Of a stretch of DNA of 51,428 nt, positions 1 through 8,763 are shown in pieces. The stretch comes from Bradyrhizobium manausense (GTDB lineage: Bacteria; Pseudomonadota; Alphaproteobacteria; Rhizobiales; Xanthobacteraceae), in assembly GCF_001440035.1 (NCBI RefSeq), contig NZ_LJYG01000044.1, positions 79,463 through 130,890 on the forward strand. The letters run 5' to 3'. Both the position numbers and the translations under genes were made by a program. The notes beneath the pieces are model-generated. The model was not told where the DNA came from and made no database searches. It worked only from the letters and a program-made list of their open reading frames with translations. Numbering within the stretch: position 1 is the first letter of the stretch; every line of letters begins with the position of its first letter.

Positions 1-2
1 CG

Positions 3-34
3 GGGCTGGCCCTCCAAAGCCAGCCCTTCCTTCT
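3..34 (+). terminator. Hairpin, terminator-like
   Basis: An 8-bp perfect stem (GGGCTGGC with GCCAGCCC) encloses an 8-nt loop and is followed by a pyrimidine-rich stretch. It could end a gene lying left of the window. The T tract is weak, so this is tentative. Confidence 0.35.
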
Positions 35-69
35 TGGAAGCTGATCTGCTCCCTATCCCCCGCCGTACG

Positions 70-93
70 CCCCGCCTTTAAGGTAAGGCGGGG
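70..93. repeat. 9-bp perfect hairpin, possible IS200/IS605-type end
   Basis: CCCCGCCTT and AAGGCGGGG pair perfectly around a 6-nt loop. The shape and composition resemble the two hairpins that bound the IS200-type element near 41.2-41.8 kb. No transposase is visible here, so this could be a solo end of a decayed element or simply a hairpin. The stretch from 94 to 730 holds no gene I can support. Confidence 0.35.
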
Positions 94-456
94 TGAGCGG
101 TTGGCATCCGCCGCCATGCTTAACCATGTGAGAGCAATACAGCAAAGCGGTGCGCGCGACTTCCGTTGTGCTGACGCACAACGCCGCGCGAGCGCGGTCA
201 TTGGTTCCCCTACAGTTCGAGATTGAAGCTGCAACGGACTTCCGTCCGAGGAGTTGCCTTGCGTTCAATCTCTTCATGGGGAGGACGTCATGTTGTGAGA
301 CTTACATACAAACTGGGAGAGAAGATCTTTGCCTTGAGATCAAGCCTATCCACGCGTGATGCTTGTTGAAGAAGCGAATCGCAGCGCTTGCCAATCGAAA
401 GCTTGCATCTGTCTTCGCAGAATTCTCTTTCTCGGTCTTCACTTTGAGATCGCCTC

Positions 457-474
457 GACGTTGACGTCAACGTC
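457..474. promoter_or_regulatory. 18-bp perfect palindrome, possible operator
   Basis: GACGTTGAC followed by GTCAACGTC is its own reverse complement, and CGTCAA units continue to about 485. Perfect palindromes of this size often bind dimeric regulators. It lies in a gene-free stretch about 270 nt upstream of the gene at 748. No partner regulator is identified. Confidence 0.35.
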
Positions 475-731
475 AACGTCAGCGCTGCCGTTGCGAGGCA
501 TGTTCCCCCCATCTCGAAGGCCAGCTGCATCCCCTCGGCGTCAGTCGACGAAAAATGACCTGTTGTCGCATACCTACGCGCATCAACACGCTCATCGTCA
601 CTGACACAAGTGGCAAACGTTCCGCGAAGCGGCGAACAAGCGTATTCCAGATTCAGCGAGATCCAAAATTGGTGTGCCTTGGGCAGCAAGGGTTGTCGAA
701 CCGACCATCGCGATCGTGCTCGTGACGAGCA

Positions 732-740
732 TGATAGAAT
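732..740 (+). promoter_or_regulatory. Extended -10 promoter for the gene at 748
   Basis: TGATAGAAT is an extended -10 element (TG, one base, then TAGAAT) ending 7 nt before the ATG at 748. A transcript from it would start at or next to the ATG, so the mRNA would be leaderless. No clear -35 box is seen, as is usual for extended -10 promoters. Confidence 0.6.
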
Positions 741-747
741 AACAACA

Positions 748-1350
748 ATGTCTTCCTTAGAAAGGCGCGCCTTCAGGACAAGTCCAGAGACGCTCCGTTC
801 GCAGTTCGGCGCATTGCGACAACAGGTCCATCAAACCATGAAAGCCGAGGGAGAGGCGCGGCTTAGGGAAAACCCCAAACCTAGCGAAGAAGAGATCTAT
901 ATGGCTGCGTTCAAAGAATGGCTTGAGCCACAGGTGCGCGCCGCGATAGTTCAAATGTACCGGAAGGGGTACGCGACGCAATCATCTGGTTTTCACGGCA
1001 CCAAGTTTGAACTGCAGCAAATCGATGGCTTGTTTACGGTGGATAAAGACACCAGAACTGAACTGAACGGGATGGGCGTAGAGGTGTTGCGCGGCGTCGA
1101 TCTCGGAGTGCCGGACAATAAGCTACTTACGGTACTAAGATTCTGTGCCAAGGATCGCTCGATTGCGAAAATGAAAGAGCAATGGGATGCCATCGCGGCT
1201 GCCCTTCCGAAAAAAGCGCTGCCATCCGGAATCCAGCCCATATGCGACAGGGCTGAAATGTTCAGGGAAGAATACGCACCGGAGCACGCGAGTCTCGAGG
1301 CCGCGCGCGACAGATACATACAATACTTAAGGGCTGCGACGGCGTCGTAA
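748..1350 (+). CDS. Hypothetical protein, 200 aa, leaderless
   Basis: A 200-residue soluble, charged protein with no recognised domain. The reading frame stays open for 46 codons upstream, but the ATG at 748 is preferred because an extended -10 box ends 7 nt before it and no ribosome-binding site is present. The first ~70 residues look alpha-helical and rich in Arg, Glu and Gln. A middle part with several Gly and Asp residues follows, then a helical C-terminus. No signal peptide or membrane segment is visible. It is the first gene before the mobilisation-like module, on the same strand, but about 500 nt away from it, so no shared operon is claimed. Function unknown. Confidence 0.6.
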   Translation: MSSLERRAFRTSPETLRSQFGALRQQVHQTMKAEGEARLRENPKPSEEEIYMAAFKEWLEPQVRAAIVQMYRKGYATQSSGFHGTKFELQQIDGLFTVDKDTRTELNGMGVEVLRGVDLGVPDNKLLTVLRFCAKDRSIAKMKEQWDAIAAALPKKALPSGIQPICDRAEMFREEYAPEHASLEAARDRYIQYLRAATAS

Positions 1351-1417
1351 GCGCGTTAGTGAATCAATACTTCGGGTGCTCGTTCAAACGCGGCCTGACG
1401 GCGCAGGCGCCAGCGGA

Positions 1418-1558
1418 TTACGCGAGCTTAGTGCCATCCAACGGACACCTCGTCCGCCCCTTCTGGCACTCGTAGCAAACAAAATGTCCTTTCTCACATA
1501 TTTTGCCATTCTTCATATCTCTGTCTTTTCCGCACACGCTGCACAGACGCTGCGCCAT
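1418..1558 (-). CDS. Small Cys-rich zinc-ribbon/RING-like protein, 46 aa
   Basis: A 46-codon gene preceded by a near-perfect ribosome-binding site (GGGAGGAAAAC directly before ATG). The product has C6-x2-C9, then C21-x3-H25-x2-C28-x2-C31 and C38: seven potential zinc ligands in 46 residues. The spacing resembles small zinc-ribbon or RING-like folds. The combination of a strong SD and regularly spaced cysteines makes it a real gene despite its size. Its role is unknown; such mini-proteins usually bind nucleic acid or protein. It runs opposite to both neighbours. From 1559 to 1860 I see no other gene. Confidence 0.65.
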   Translation of the reverse strand: MAQRLCSVCGKDRDMKNGKICEKGHFVCYECQKGRTRCPLDGTKLA

Positions 1559-1860
1559 GTTTTCCTCCCTCGCCAGCTCGATCGGGAGTTACAGTAGGCC
1601 GAAAGGCGTTCCACATTAAGTCGGTTTGGCGAAATGCAAATGCCTCCGAAAAGCAGCTCGCTAAAGTAGCAGAACGGTTGCTATTGCTGTCCCAATAGTC
1701 CGCCGGCAACGGCGGCCTTATGAGGTCAAGGTTGAACGCCGCATGAGGTCCGTTCGCAGTTACAGGTGGCTCGCAAGAACCGTCTGGATTGTAGAGCGTG
1801 GATGTGATTGTCTTTAGCTAGCATTGCACTTCCGCCGGACCCGAACGGGAGGGGTAAGGT

Positions 1861-3522
1861 GTGACGCTGCAGCGGAGCGCATCGGCTAGAAAGTTCGCGG
1901 GCTGTGGACATGCGACTCGCGCGTACATCTGTTTGTGCGTTTGCTTGTCGCTAGTTGTGATTGCTGCCGAAACGGCCGCCCAGCAAGCCACCCTCTGGGA
2001 TCACAATGGCTCCTTGGTCTCGCTTTCTGCGGCCGGTGCGCGGCGACAGTTTCACTACCAAACCCCGGCCGCCGGGCTTCTGGAAGCCGGGGTTCAGTCC
2101 AGAACCCTCCTCTTTGACGGACGCAGAGACGGCAATAAATACTCAGGGACAGCCTATGTTTTCTCCAAAGTATGTGGTGCGCTACCGTATGCAGTAACAG
2201 GACCCGTTTCGCCGGATCAGCGCGGCGTTACAATGTACGGCAAGGCACCGGTCGTAGATTCGAGTTGCCACGTAATCGGGCACCGCGACGACGTGCTTGT
2301 CTTCAGTCTTTCTTCCGTGCCGCAAACTGCTGATAGAAACTACTCAGAACAGAACACTGTTCAGCAGAACGCGCCGGACCAGCAGCCGTATGACATCGAG
2401 TACGACAAGTTTCTGCAGCACTGGCAGGCGTGCTTCACGGATGCTCAAAGCTTGAATGCGGGCATCAGCGCCTGCGATTCGGCGTTATCAATTGAACGCG
2501 GTTCACTAGATGACCGCGCGAAATTGTGGCAGCGGCGACTTGAGCTTGTACGGCGTATGGCACAGCTAACCGGGAAATCGCCATTGGGTCGCCAACAGAC
2601 TAGTCGTGAGAACCCCCCGGGCAACAATTCGGACGCTCAAGGTTGCGGCGGAGGGTGTGCGTGGTGTGACACGACGACTGGTGTGTGCATGATTCCCGGC
2701 GATGGGCCGCCTTCACCAAGAAGTACGACAGGATCTGACGTAAACGAGAAGAGTACGACTTCCGTAGACGAGAAGAGCACGACATCTACTTACCGCATTA
2801 ACGACGCAGCACTGCACACTGTCGCAGCTCTTATCGCCGCGGCCATTCTCGTTGGTATTCTGTGGGTTAGGTACGGCTTAGAAAATGCTCGAACCGAGGT
2901 AGAGTTAGATCAACGGTCAGAGGCGGTCCCTGACCAAGAGGCTCGCAAGCTTGACGGCGCCCCTGATCGGTTAGCTTCGATCTCCGAACAAGAGACCGCC
3001 CGCGACTCTCCAGAGGCAGTGAATGTCGTCCTACCACCTGCGCAGTTCATGGCGCTCAAGTTAAAGCGCTCAGAGCGACGTCATTTGACCGGAAAGATGA
3101 TCTTCATGCTTGACGCGCGCATCGACCTTAATGCAGAGGCGCACGCGCTCATCAAAAAATATGGGCTCGGCAATCGTGTAGTTTATGAGAGCCAGTCACG
3201 CGAACGGCACAAAGAGGCAACGAGGGAGCATCTCGAGAGCACTCGGGACCACCCTTCATGGTCCGCCGGTTCGAACGCGCAGCTGTTGGGTACTGGAAAA
3301 ACCTTTTATCGCCTAGCCCGCGCCGCGGTAAGTGCCACGATGGCAGCGCTCTCGCTTCGGATCACGGTCGATGGCCTCATTCGTGGTGTGCATGTCGAAT
3401 GTGAGAGCATGGACGAACTAATTGGGGCAGAACAGGCTGTCAGAGAAGCCGCGACCAATTTAAAGGGATATCTTGAGGAGGCGGCCACGTTCAATGGACG
3501 GGAGGAAATCGTTGAGTTCTGA
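1861..3522 (+). CDS. Membrane-anchored protein upstream of a conjugation-type ATPase
   Basis: A 553-residue protein starting at GTG with GGGAGG about 8 nt upstream. Residues ~20-41 form a signal or anchor segment ending in an Ala-rich cleavage-like site. The region to ~310 would be periplasmic and contains a Gly/Cys cluster near residues 260-280. A transmembrane helix spans ~317-338, followed by a ~210-residue charged cytoplasmic domain. The 3' end overlaps the next gene by 29 nt, indicating an operon and probable translational coupling with the ATPase. By context it could link an envelope component to the DNA-pumping ATPase. No family is recognised, so this role is inferred from position and topology only. 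Confidence 0.7.
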   Translation: MTLQRSASARKFAGCGHATRAYICLCVCLSLVVIAAETAAQQATLWDHNGSLVSLSAAGARRQFHYQTPAAGLLEAGVQSRTLLFDGRRDGNKYSGTAYVFSKVCGALPYAVTGPVSPDQRGVTMYGKAPVVDSSCHVIGHRDDVLVFSLSSVPQTADRNYSEQNTVQQNAPDQQPYDIEYDKFLQHWQACFTDAQSLNAGISACDSALSIERGSLDDRAKLWQRRLELVRRMAQLTGKSPLGRQQTSRENPPGNNSDAQGCGGGCAWCDTTTGVCMIPGDGPPSPRSTTGSDVNEKSTTSVDEKSTTSTYRINDAALHTVAALIAAAILVGILWVRYGLENARTEVELDQRSEAVPDQEARKLDGAPDRLASISEQETARDSPEAVNVVLPPAQFMALKLKRSERRHLTGKMIFMLDARIDLNAEAHALIKKYGLGNRVVYESQSRERHKEATREHLESTRDHPSWSAGSNAQLLGTGKTFYRLARAAVSATMAALSLRITVDGLIRGVHVECESMDELIGAEQAVREAATNLKGYLEEAATFNGREEIVEF

Positions 3523-5620
3523 ATACTCACGCCCGTCGGTCTTTACTCCATTTCTTCGTCGCTTCACGGATGAGCGAGCGCGTGACCTCGCGGAGACGAT
3601 CGACCTGTACAACCAAGTGCGCGCTGCGCATCTCAGGTCCATCTGGGCACGAGAGGACTCAATCGCTCGCATCAATACGTACATTGCTGAACAGGTTGGA
3701 GAGCTAATTGACCTTCCGTCGTCAGCCGCACTTCTGAAGGTGCTGGACCGATGCCAGGAGGAGATCCTCGCTCTGGAAACAACCATCTTCTCCTTCCCCG
3801 ATATCGACCTCCACCGCGCGACGCTTTCCATTAAGCAGCATGCAGACCTGCGCCGGTACCTGCGCGCGAAAGAGCACTTTCTCGCCAACGAGGAACGCGT
3901 AAGCGATCTGCTCACTACGGCCCTGCGCGATGTCTGTTGGGGCTTTATTTCGAGTTTGCCCGAGTTGTCCGAGAACGCGGACGCTGCACCACTCACCGTT
4001 CCGCTCGTCTGCCTGTTGCGCAAGCCTGGCGATGTCGTGGACCGAATTATGGGTACCATCTGCCGAAAGGAAAACGTCGAGGTTGGTCTTTTTACAAGAC
4101 TGTACGAACGTCTGTACGTCAATTTGTGCGAAGCGTCTGGGAACTCTCCAGAAGATGAGAAGCCCCGACGACCGATGATCTATGCCAGCGATTCCGATCT
4201 TCCTCCCATAGAGCTCGCCGAGACGTATCTCAAAGGTACTCCCCTCGCCGATCTCCTTCTCTGCCCTGTTCCCTTCTCGCTACCTCAAAAATCCCGCTTT
4301 GAGCACGCGTGGATCGTGGCTCCGCCAGGCACCGGAAAATCGACACTCCTCCAGTATTTGATCTCGCGAGACCTCGACCTGGTAGCCGGTGATCAAGCGT
4401 CCATCGTTGTCATGGAGAGCAACCGCGACCTCATTAAAGCGATCGAAGGTTTGAAAGTATTCGCGCCGGGAGAGCCCCTTGATGGCAAGCTCGTTGTCAT
4501 TGACGCCGAAGATATCGAGTGGCCGGTCGCGCTCAACCTCTTCGATGTCGGCCTGGATGACGCGCGTTCCTACTCCCCTGCCGAGCACGAAGGTTTCCGC
4601 AACGCTGTGCTCTCGCTGTACGACTACATCTTCAGTGCACTACTTTCGGCGGAGATGACGAGCCGTCAGCATACGCTGTTTCACTTCACGATCGAATTGC
4701 TGCTGACTATTCCGTCGGCAACGCTCGACACGCTGATTTCCCTCATGCAGCCACGCGGGCTCGCTCAGTTCCAGCAGTACGTCTCGATGCTCGATCCGGA
4801 TTCGAGGCGCTTCTTTGAGCTTAAATTCAACAGTAAGGAATTCGACCGCACCAAGGAGCAAGTCGTCGACCGTCTGTTTGCCGTTAAGCGCATCCGAACT
4901 CTCTCCAGGATGTTCTCTGCCCCCAAGTCCAAGTTCGACTTCTTTACCGAAATGGGGGCTGCGAAGGTCATCCTCATCAATGTTCCGCAGAGTCTTCTCC
5001 AAGAAGATGGCGTGGAGATTGTTGGACGTTTCTTCATTTCCATGATCTTGCTCGCGGCACACAAACGACAACTTCTTCCGAAGCACAAGCGCCTGCCATG
5101 CTTCGTGTACATCGATGAATGTCAGGACTTTATCAAGCGTGATCCAAAAATCCCCGTCATCCTCGATCAGGCGCGTAAGCTCAACGTGGGCTTGATCCTC
5201 GCGCATCAGCGGCTGCAACAAATGCAGCCACAGGTGCTTGACGCACTTTATGGCGCCACCGCAATAAAGTGGGCTTCGAAGATCAGCGATGCAGCTGCCC
5301 ATGCGCTTGCGCGCGACATGCGAACTACTCCCGAATTCATCCTCAATCAGCCGCAGTACCATTTCGCCGCGTATGTCCGCGGGTTGACAGATGCCGCGCT
5401 GTCGATTGGCGTCCCAGCCACGGACCTGTATCAGGAGCCGCGCATGACAGTTGATGAGCAGAAGGCTCTTCGCAAGCGTCTTCGAGCGCGCTATGCCGTT
5501 AGCCCAATCCACCGGGCTGCTCGGACGGATATCCAAAAGCCGGGGACTAGCTTAGAGCAGCCGGTTGATGAAGGTCCTGCGCCGCCGCAGGACCTGGGCG
5601 GTAATGATTGGCGCTCGTAG
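3494..5620 (+). CDS. VirD4/TraD-like conjugative ATPase (T4CP-type)
   Basis: A 708-residue P-loop ATPase of the type IV coupling-protein / HerA-FtsK superfamily. Walker A is PPGTGKST with the Lys at residue 282, and Walker B is VYIDECQ with Asp541-Glu542. After it comes a long C-terminal stretch including LILAHQR, typical of TraD/TraG proteins. The N-terminal ~260 residues are mostly helical and lack an obvious membrane anchor, which may instead be supplied by the upstream partner. The ATG at 3494 is chosen over a TTG at 3473 because AGGAGG at 3476-3481 sits at the right distance from it. A terminator follows the stop. Together with the replication-relaxation protein downstream this suggests a mobilisation module, but no relaxase is visible in the window. 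Confidence 0.88.
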   Translation: MDGRKSLSSEYSRPSVFTPFLRRFTDERARDLAETIDLYNQVRAAHLRSIWAREDSIARINTYIAEQVGELIDLPSSAALLKVLDRCQEEILALETTIFSFPDIDLHRATLSIKQHADLRRYLRAKEHFLANEERVSDLLTTALRDVCWGFISSLPELSENADAAPLTVPLVCLLRKPGDVVDRIMGTICRKENVEVGLFTRLYERLYVNLCEASGNSPEDEKPRRPMIYASDSDLPPIELAETYLKGTPLADLLLCPVPFSLPQKSRFEHAWIVAPPGTGKSTLLQYLISRDLDLVAGDQASIVVMESNRDLIKAIEGLKVFAPGEPLDGKLVVIDAEDIEWPVALNLFDVGLDDARSYSPAEHEGFRNAVLSLYDYIFSALLSAEMTSRQHTLFHFTIELLLTIPSATLDTLISLMQPRGLAQFQQYVSMLDPDSRRFFELKFNSKEFDRTKEQVVDRLFAVKRIRTLSRMFSAPKSKFDFFTEMGAAKVILINVPQSLLQEDGVEIVGRFFISMILLAAHKRQLLPKHKRLPCFVYIDECQDFIKRDPKIPVILDQARKLNVGLILAHQRLQQMQPQVLDALYGATAIKWASKISDAAAHALARDMRTTPEFILNQPQYHFAAYVRGLTDAALSIGVPATDLYQEPRMTVDEQKALRKRLRARYAVSPIHRAARTDIQKPGTSLEQPVDEGPAPPQDLGGNDWRS

Positions 5621-5631
5621 GGCGCAAAATG

Positions 5632-5657
5632 AAGCCCGCCGAAGCGGGCTTGTTTTT
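5632..5657 (+). terminator. Rho-independent terminator after the T4CP-type gene
   Basis: AAGCCCGC, loop CGAA, GCGGGCTT, then GTTTTT. The perfect 8-bp stem and T tract lie 12 nt after the ATPase stop. The hairpin also abuts the stop of the convergent zinc-knuckle gene, so it may work in both directions. Confidence 0.85.
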
Positions 5658-5844
5658 AGTTTGGGGCAGGGTTTGCTCTTGAAGGACACGTGCTCGCGCG
5701 ATGTCCAGGTTCATTACATATTGAGCATTTGGGGATACGGCGCTCGCGGACTGCGCCGCCAAGAAGTTCGCCGAGTTCAACATCCAATTCCTCGCGCTTC
5801 ACGATGAGCTCTTTAACTCGGGCGATCTTTCCGTCTAGGTCCAT
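5656..5844 (-). CDS. CCHC zinc-knuckle mini-protein, 62 aa
   Basis: The C-terminal half contains C40-x2-C43-x4-H48-x4-C53, an exact match to the CCHC zinc-knuckle consensus of retroviral nucleocapsids, including the Gly before the His. The N-terminal ~30 residues are a charged helix, possibly a coiled coil. The start is fixed by the excellent SD (GGGAGGTGG) before the ATG at 5844; the frame is open 40 codons further upstream but lacks a comparable signal. CCHC knuckles bind single-stranded nucleic acid, so a role with DNA or RNA handled by the flanking ATPase and replication-relaxation protein is a reasonable inference. This domain is uncommon in bacteria. Confidence 0.75.
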   Translation of the reverse strand: MDLDGKIARVKELIVKREELDVELGELLGGAVRERRIPKCSICNEPGHRASTCPSRANPAPN

Positions 5845-6028
5845 GTGTACCACCTCCCTTCGAAAATGTAGATAGCGCCTGAGGCTGCGCTCGTCTGCAC
5901 CGTTCACCAATACGCGTTTCGAAGCGTGTTTTGCTATGTGCCGGCGCGTGAACGTATGTGCCACAGCGGCGATTGTTCACGTTTGCGTTGAACGCGCGGG
6001 ATCGATCGTCTGCGGGCGATGTCGGATC

Positions 6029-6037
6029 TGCTACATT
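6029..6037 (+). promoter_or_regulatory. Extended -10 promoter for the gene at 6044
   Basis: TGCTACATT (TG, one base, TACATT) ends 6 nt before the ATG at 6044. It matches the leaderless arrangement seen at several other genes of the window. Confidence 0.5.
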
Positions 6038-6043
6038 CGGCCT

Positions 6044-6991
6044 ATGAATACAGCATCAGCTTGCTCCACGAAGCGCCGGCCTCGCTTCCGCCGGTCGTTA
6101 GAACCACCCACCTTCCGAGTCACTGAAGGTGACGTGTTAATCTTGCGGCAGCTGGCGCGCCATCGCTTCTTGCGCTCCACGCACATTGCGGCGCTCGTTG
6201 ATCGCTCACTCGATCGCGCCAACGATCGACTATGTCGTCTCTTCCATGCCGGATATGTCGACCGTCCGCACGCGCAGCTCGACTACTATCCCACGTCAGG
6301 GTCGGCACCGATGGTGTACGCACTTGGTGAGCTTGGCGCCGAATTGCTTGCGGGGCGCGGAATCGAGTGCGCACATCTCGAGCTGAGCCGAAGAAATCGG
6401 AATGCAGGTCGACCATTTATCGAACATCAATTGGAGATTATTGACTTTCAAGTGTCGCTCGATCGCGCGCTGCGGCAGCGAGACGATATCTCTCTCATTC
6501 GATCAGATGAGCTTATATCTGAATTTCCAAAGCAGACGCGCAGCATGCGCAATCCACTCATAATGCGAGTCGGGGTGTCGCATAATGGGAAGACGCAGGA
6601 GATCGGGCTTGTGCCGGACTTGACCTTCGGTGTCAGATTTTCGGATAGCTCGCGTCGCTGCTTCATGGTGGAAATTGACCGTGGCACGATGCCGATAATG
6701 CGTGCCGACCTTGCGCAAACGAGCGTCGCGCGCAAAATGCAGGCGTACCTTGCTGCACATTCAGCGAAGAAGCACGAAACTCAATTCGGCTGGAAAGCAT
6801 TCCGCGTTTTAATCGTCACGCCCGATCGCAGTCGCGCGCAATCGATGAAGGAAGCGCTTCTTAGACTGAGCGAGGCGCGTAGCATCGGACCGGCTCTTTT
6901 CCTGTTTGCTTTGCGCGACGAGCTACGTGCCAGTGGTCCGATAGCCTATGACTGGGAGGACGGGGCAGGTCGCCGGACCAGATTGGCCTAG
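6044..6991 (+). CDS. Replication-relaxation family protein
   Basis: A 315-residue protein resembling the replication-relaxation (Replic_Relax) family. Near residues 25-95 it has a winged-helix segment in which the phrase RVTEGDVLILRQLARHRFL is followed by a Leu-rich recognition region. Next come a YALGxxGAELL motif and a C-terminal nuclease-like alpha/beta domain with the conserved GLVPDLTFG segment. Members are tied to plasmid and integrative-element replication or mobilisation and often sit near T4CP genes, as here. The frame is open 36 codons further upstream, but the ATG at 6044 has an extended -10 box 6 nt before it and fits the family start. The biochemical role of the family is poorly defined. 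Confidence 0.8.
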   Translation: MNTASACSTKRRPRFRRSLEPPTFRVTEGDVLILRQLARHRFLRSTHIAALVDRSLDRANDRLCRLFHAGYVDRPHAQLDYYPTSGSAPMVYALGELGAELLAGRGIECAHLELSRRNRNAGRPFIEHQLEIIDFQVSLDRALRQRDDISLIRSDELISEFPKQTRSMRNPLIMRVGVSHNGKTQEIGLVPDLTFGVRFSDSSRRCFMVEIDRGTMPIMRADLAQTSVARKMQAYLAAHSAKKHETQFGWKAFRVLIVTPDRSRAQSMKEALLRLSEARSIGPALFLFALRDELRASGPIAYDWEDGAGRRTRLA

Positions 6992-7362
6992 CGTTAGGAA
7001 GGGAGATCGATCGGGGTCGGTCCATCTTCTCGGCAATGGATGCCGTACGCTTGTGTGTGCCATTTTGAGGCGAGAGCGAGTTCACGATTGCACTGCGAAA
7101 GAACTGTCGCACATCGGAGGAGAGTCGATAGCGCGAACCCAATCTCGCGCGCCGGATCGTTCGCCGATGCCGCCAGCGGCCGCCGTTCGGAAAATGCTTA
7201 CGAATTAATCTTGTCGACCGCAAAACTGTTTGAAGATTAAAGGACTACGGTATAGCCTTTGTGTGATCAAGCTTAGATGAAGAGCTTTGGAAGTGCTTCT
7301 TAGGCGGGTTCACATGCACTGAGCCCCCAGCGTGGTACTTCGCGGTCCAGAGACCGCCCATC

Positions 7363-7977
7363 ATGTCACTCGCCAGTAAGATTGCGCTTTTCATCGATGG
7401 AGCCAATCTCTATGCCGCCAACTTCGATATCGACTACAAGCGGCTGCTGAGCGAATTTCAAGGTCGCGGGACGCTGCTCAGGGCGTTCTACTACACCGCG
7501 GTCGTGGAGGATCAGGAGTACTCCTCGCTGCGGCCGCTGCTCGACTGGCTGGACTACAACGGCTACACCGTCGTCACTAAGGCGACCAAGGAATTCATCG
7601 ACGCGTCCGGTCGCCGCAAGGTCCAGGGTGACATGGACATCGAGCTTGCAGTCGATGCCATGGAACTCGCAGAGCACATGGACCAGACGTTGTTGTTCTC
7701 CGGGGATGGAGACTTCCGCTCGCTGGTCGAAGCCGTGCAGCGCCGCGGCGTCCGCGTCACCGTGGTCTCTTCGATCGCCTGCCATCCGCCTTTGATCGCT
7801 GACGAGCTCCGCCGGCAAGCCGACGTGTTCATAGATCTTACGGAGCTCCAAGCCAAAATTGGTCGCAATCCGTCGGAACGGCCGCGTGAGCGCGAGCCGC
7901 GTTATCGCTCGCACCTGCGCCCAGAGCGTGAAACCACCCCAGGGCTCAAGGGAAATGATAGCGTGCTCGAGGACTGA
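7363..7977 (+). CDS. LabA-like NYN-domain protein, putative ribonuclease
   Basis: A 204-residue NYN (PIN-like) domain protein of the LabA/DUF88 type. The acidic metal-site residues are in place: Asp12 in FIDGANL, Asp90/Asp92 in GDMDIELAVDAM and Asp115/Asp117 in SGDGDF. A final GVRVTVVSS strand follows, with a short basic tail from ~165. NYN proteins are metal-dependent RNases or RNA-binding regulators in the cytoplasm. It is encoded alone; the preceding ~370 nt (6992-7362) hold no supported gene and no clear promoter. The start is the ATG that begins the conserved domain. The family assignment is firm; its target RNA cannot be told. Confidence 0.9.
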   Translation: MSLASKIALFIDGANLYAANFDIDYKRLLSEFQGRGTLLRAFYYTAVVEDQEYSSLRPLLDWLDYNGYTVVTKATKEFIDASGRRKVQGDMDIELAVDAMELAEHMDQTLLFSGDGDFRSLVEAVQRRGVRVTVVSSIACHPPLIADELRRQADVFIDLTELQAKIGRNPSERPREREPRYRSHLRPERETTPGLKGNDSVLED

Positions 7978-8440
7978 CGTCCGAGGCGAGAGCACAAATG
8001 CCATTCGGTGCTGTGCTCGGAGGCCGGCACTCGTGATCCCGGGAAGTGAGTGCGACGAAAAGCCCGGCATTTCCGCCAGGCTGATCGCCAATATGGTTCG
8101 GTTCTCAGCAACGGACGATTTAGAGAGCAAGCCACGCGTCCGGTCGGTTCGGTTTCGGACATTTGCAACGTGCCGCTCGCGAGCTTCGCATATGCCGTTG
8201 TGCTCTCGCGCACTCGCGATGCCAGGTCGCCCATAGCTGGAGTGCGCTTTGACGCGCACCAAGCGGCCACAGCGAGCGTCCGCAACCGATGTGAAGCCTA
8301 AACCGAAACTAGTTCCCGATCAGCTGGTCGAGGGAACCTAATTGGCTGCGGTTCAAAGAGAAATTTGCTTATCGGTTATATTCATGATGACTCCATCGCA
8401 AAATTGAAAAATATGTTTGGGGAAAACATGGGAGGTTGGA

Positions 8441-8578
8441 ATGGAAGCTGCCCGCCGCTTTCGCGCAATGGCCTTGCTTTGCCGACAGAGTGCCGCGCGA
8501 CAACCTGAGAAGAGCTGGAAGCTCCTTGCAGATGCAGAGTACTGGGAGCATCTGGCGGCGAGGGCTTTAGCTCATTGA
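8441..8578 (+). CDS. Small conserved helical protein, 45 aa
   Basis: A 45-codon gene with GGGAGG placed 5 nt before the ATG. The product is one or two amphipathic helices (MEAARRFRAMALL at the start, DAEYWEHLA near the end). From memory it resembles short uncharacterised proteins common in rhizobial genomes; this was not searched. No domain or membrane segment is seen. It stands alone between the NYN gene and the 3' end of the RTX gene. The stretch 7978-8440 contains nothing else I can support. Function unknown. Confidence 0.6.
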   Translation: MEAARRFRAMALLCRQSAARQPEKSWKLLADAEYWEHLAARALAH

Positions 8579-8763
8579 GCTTCGGATTTGCGGAGTTTTC
8601 GTCCTACTTCTTTTCATCAATCTCATCGTCAAGTCGTTTTAAGAGGCTCATAATGTCCAGTCCGCGTCAGACTTACACTTGTGCTGTTCTGAGTGAACGG
8701 CTCCAAATGCTGTCGTGCCTCAAACCGGCGGATCGTGAGCGCTTAGTCCGTTTGAAATTCGCC

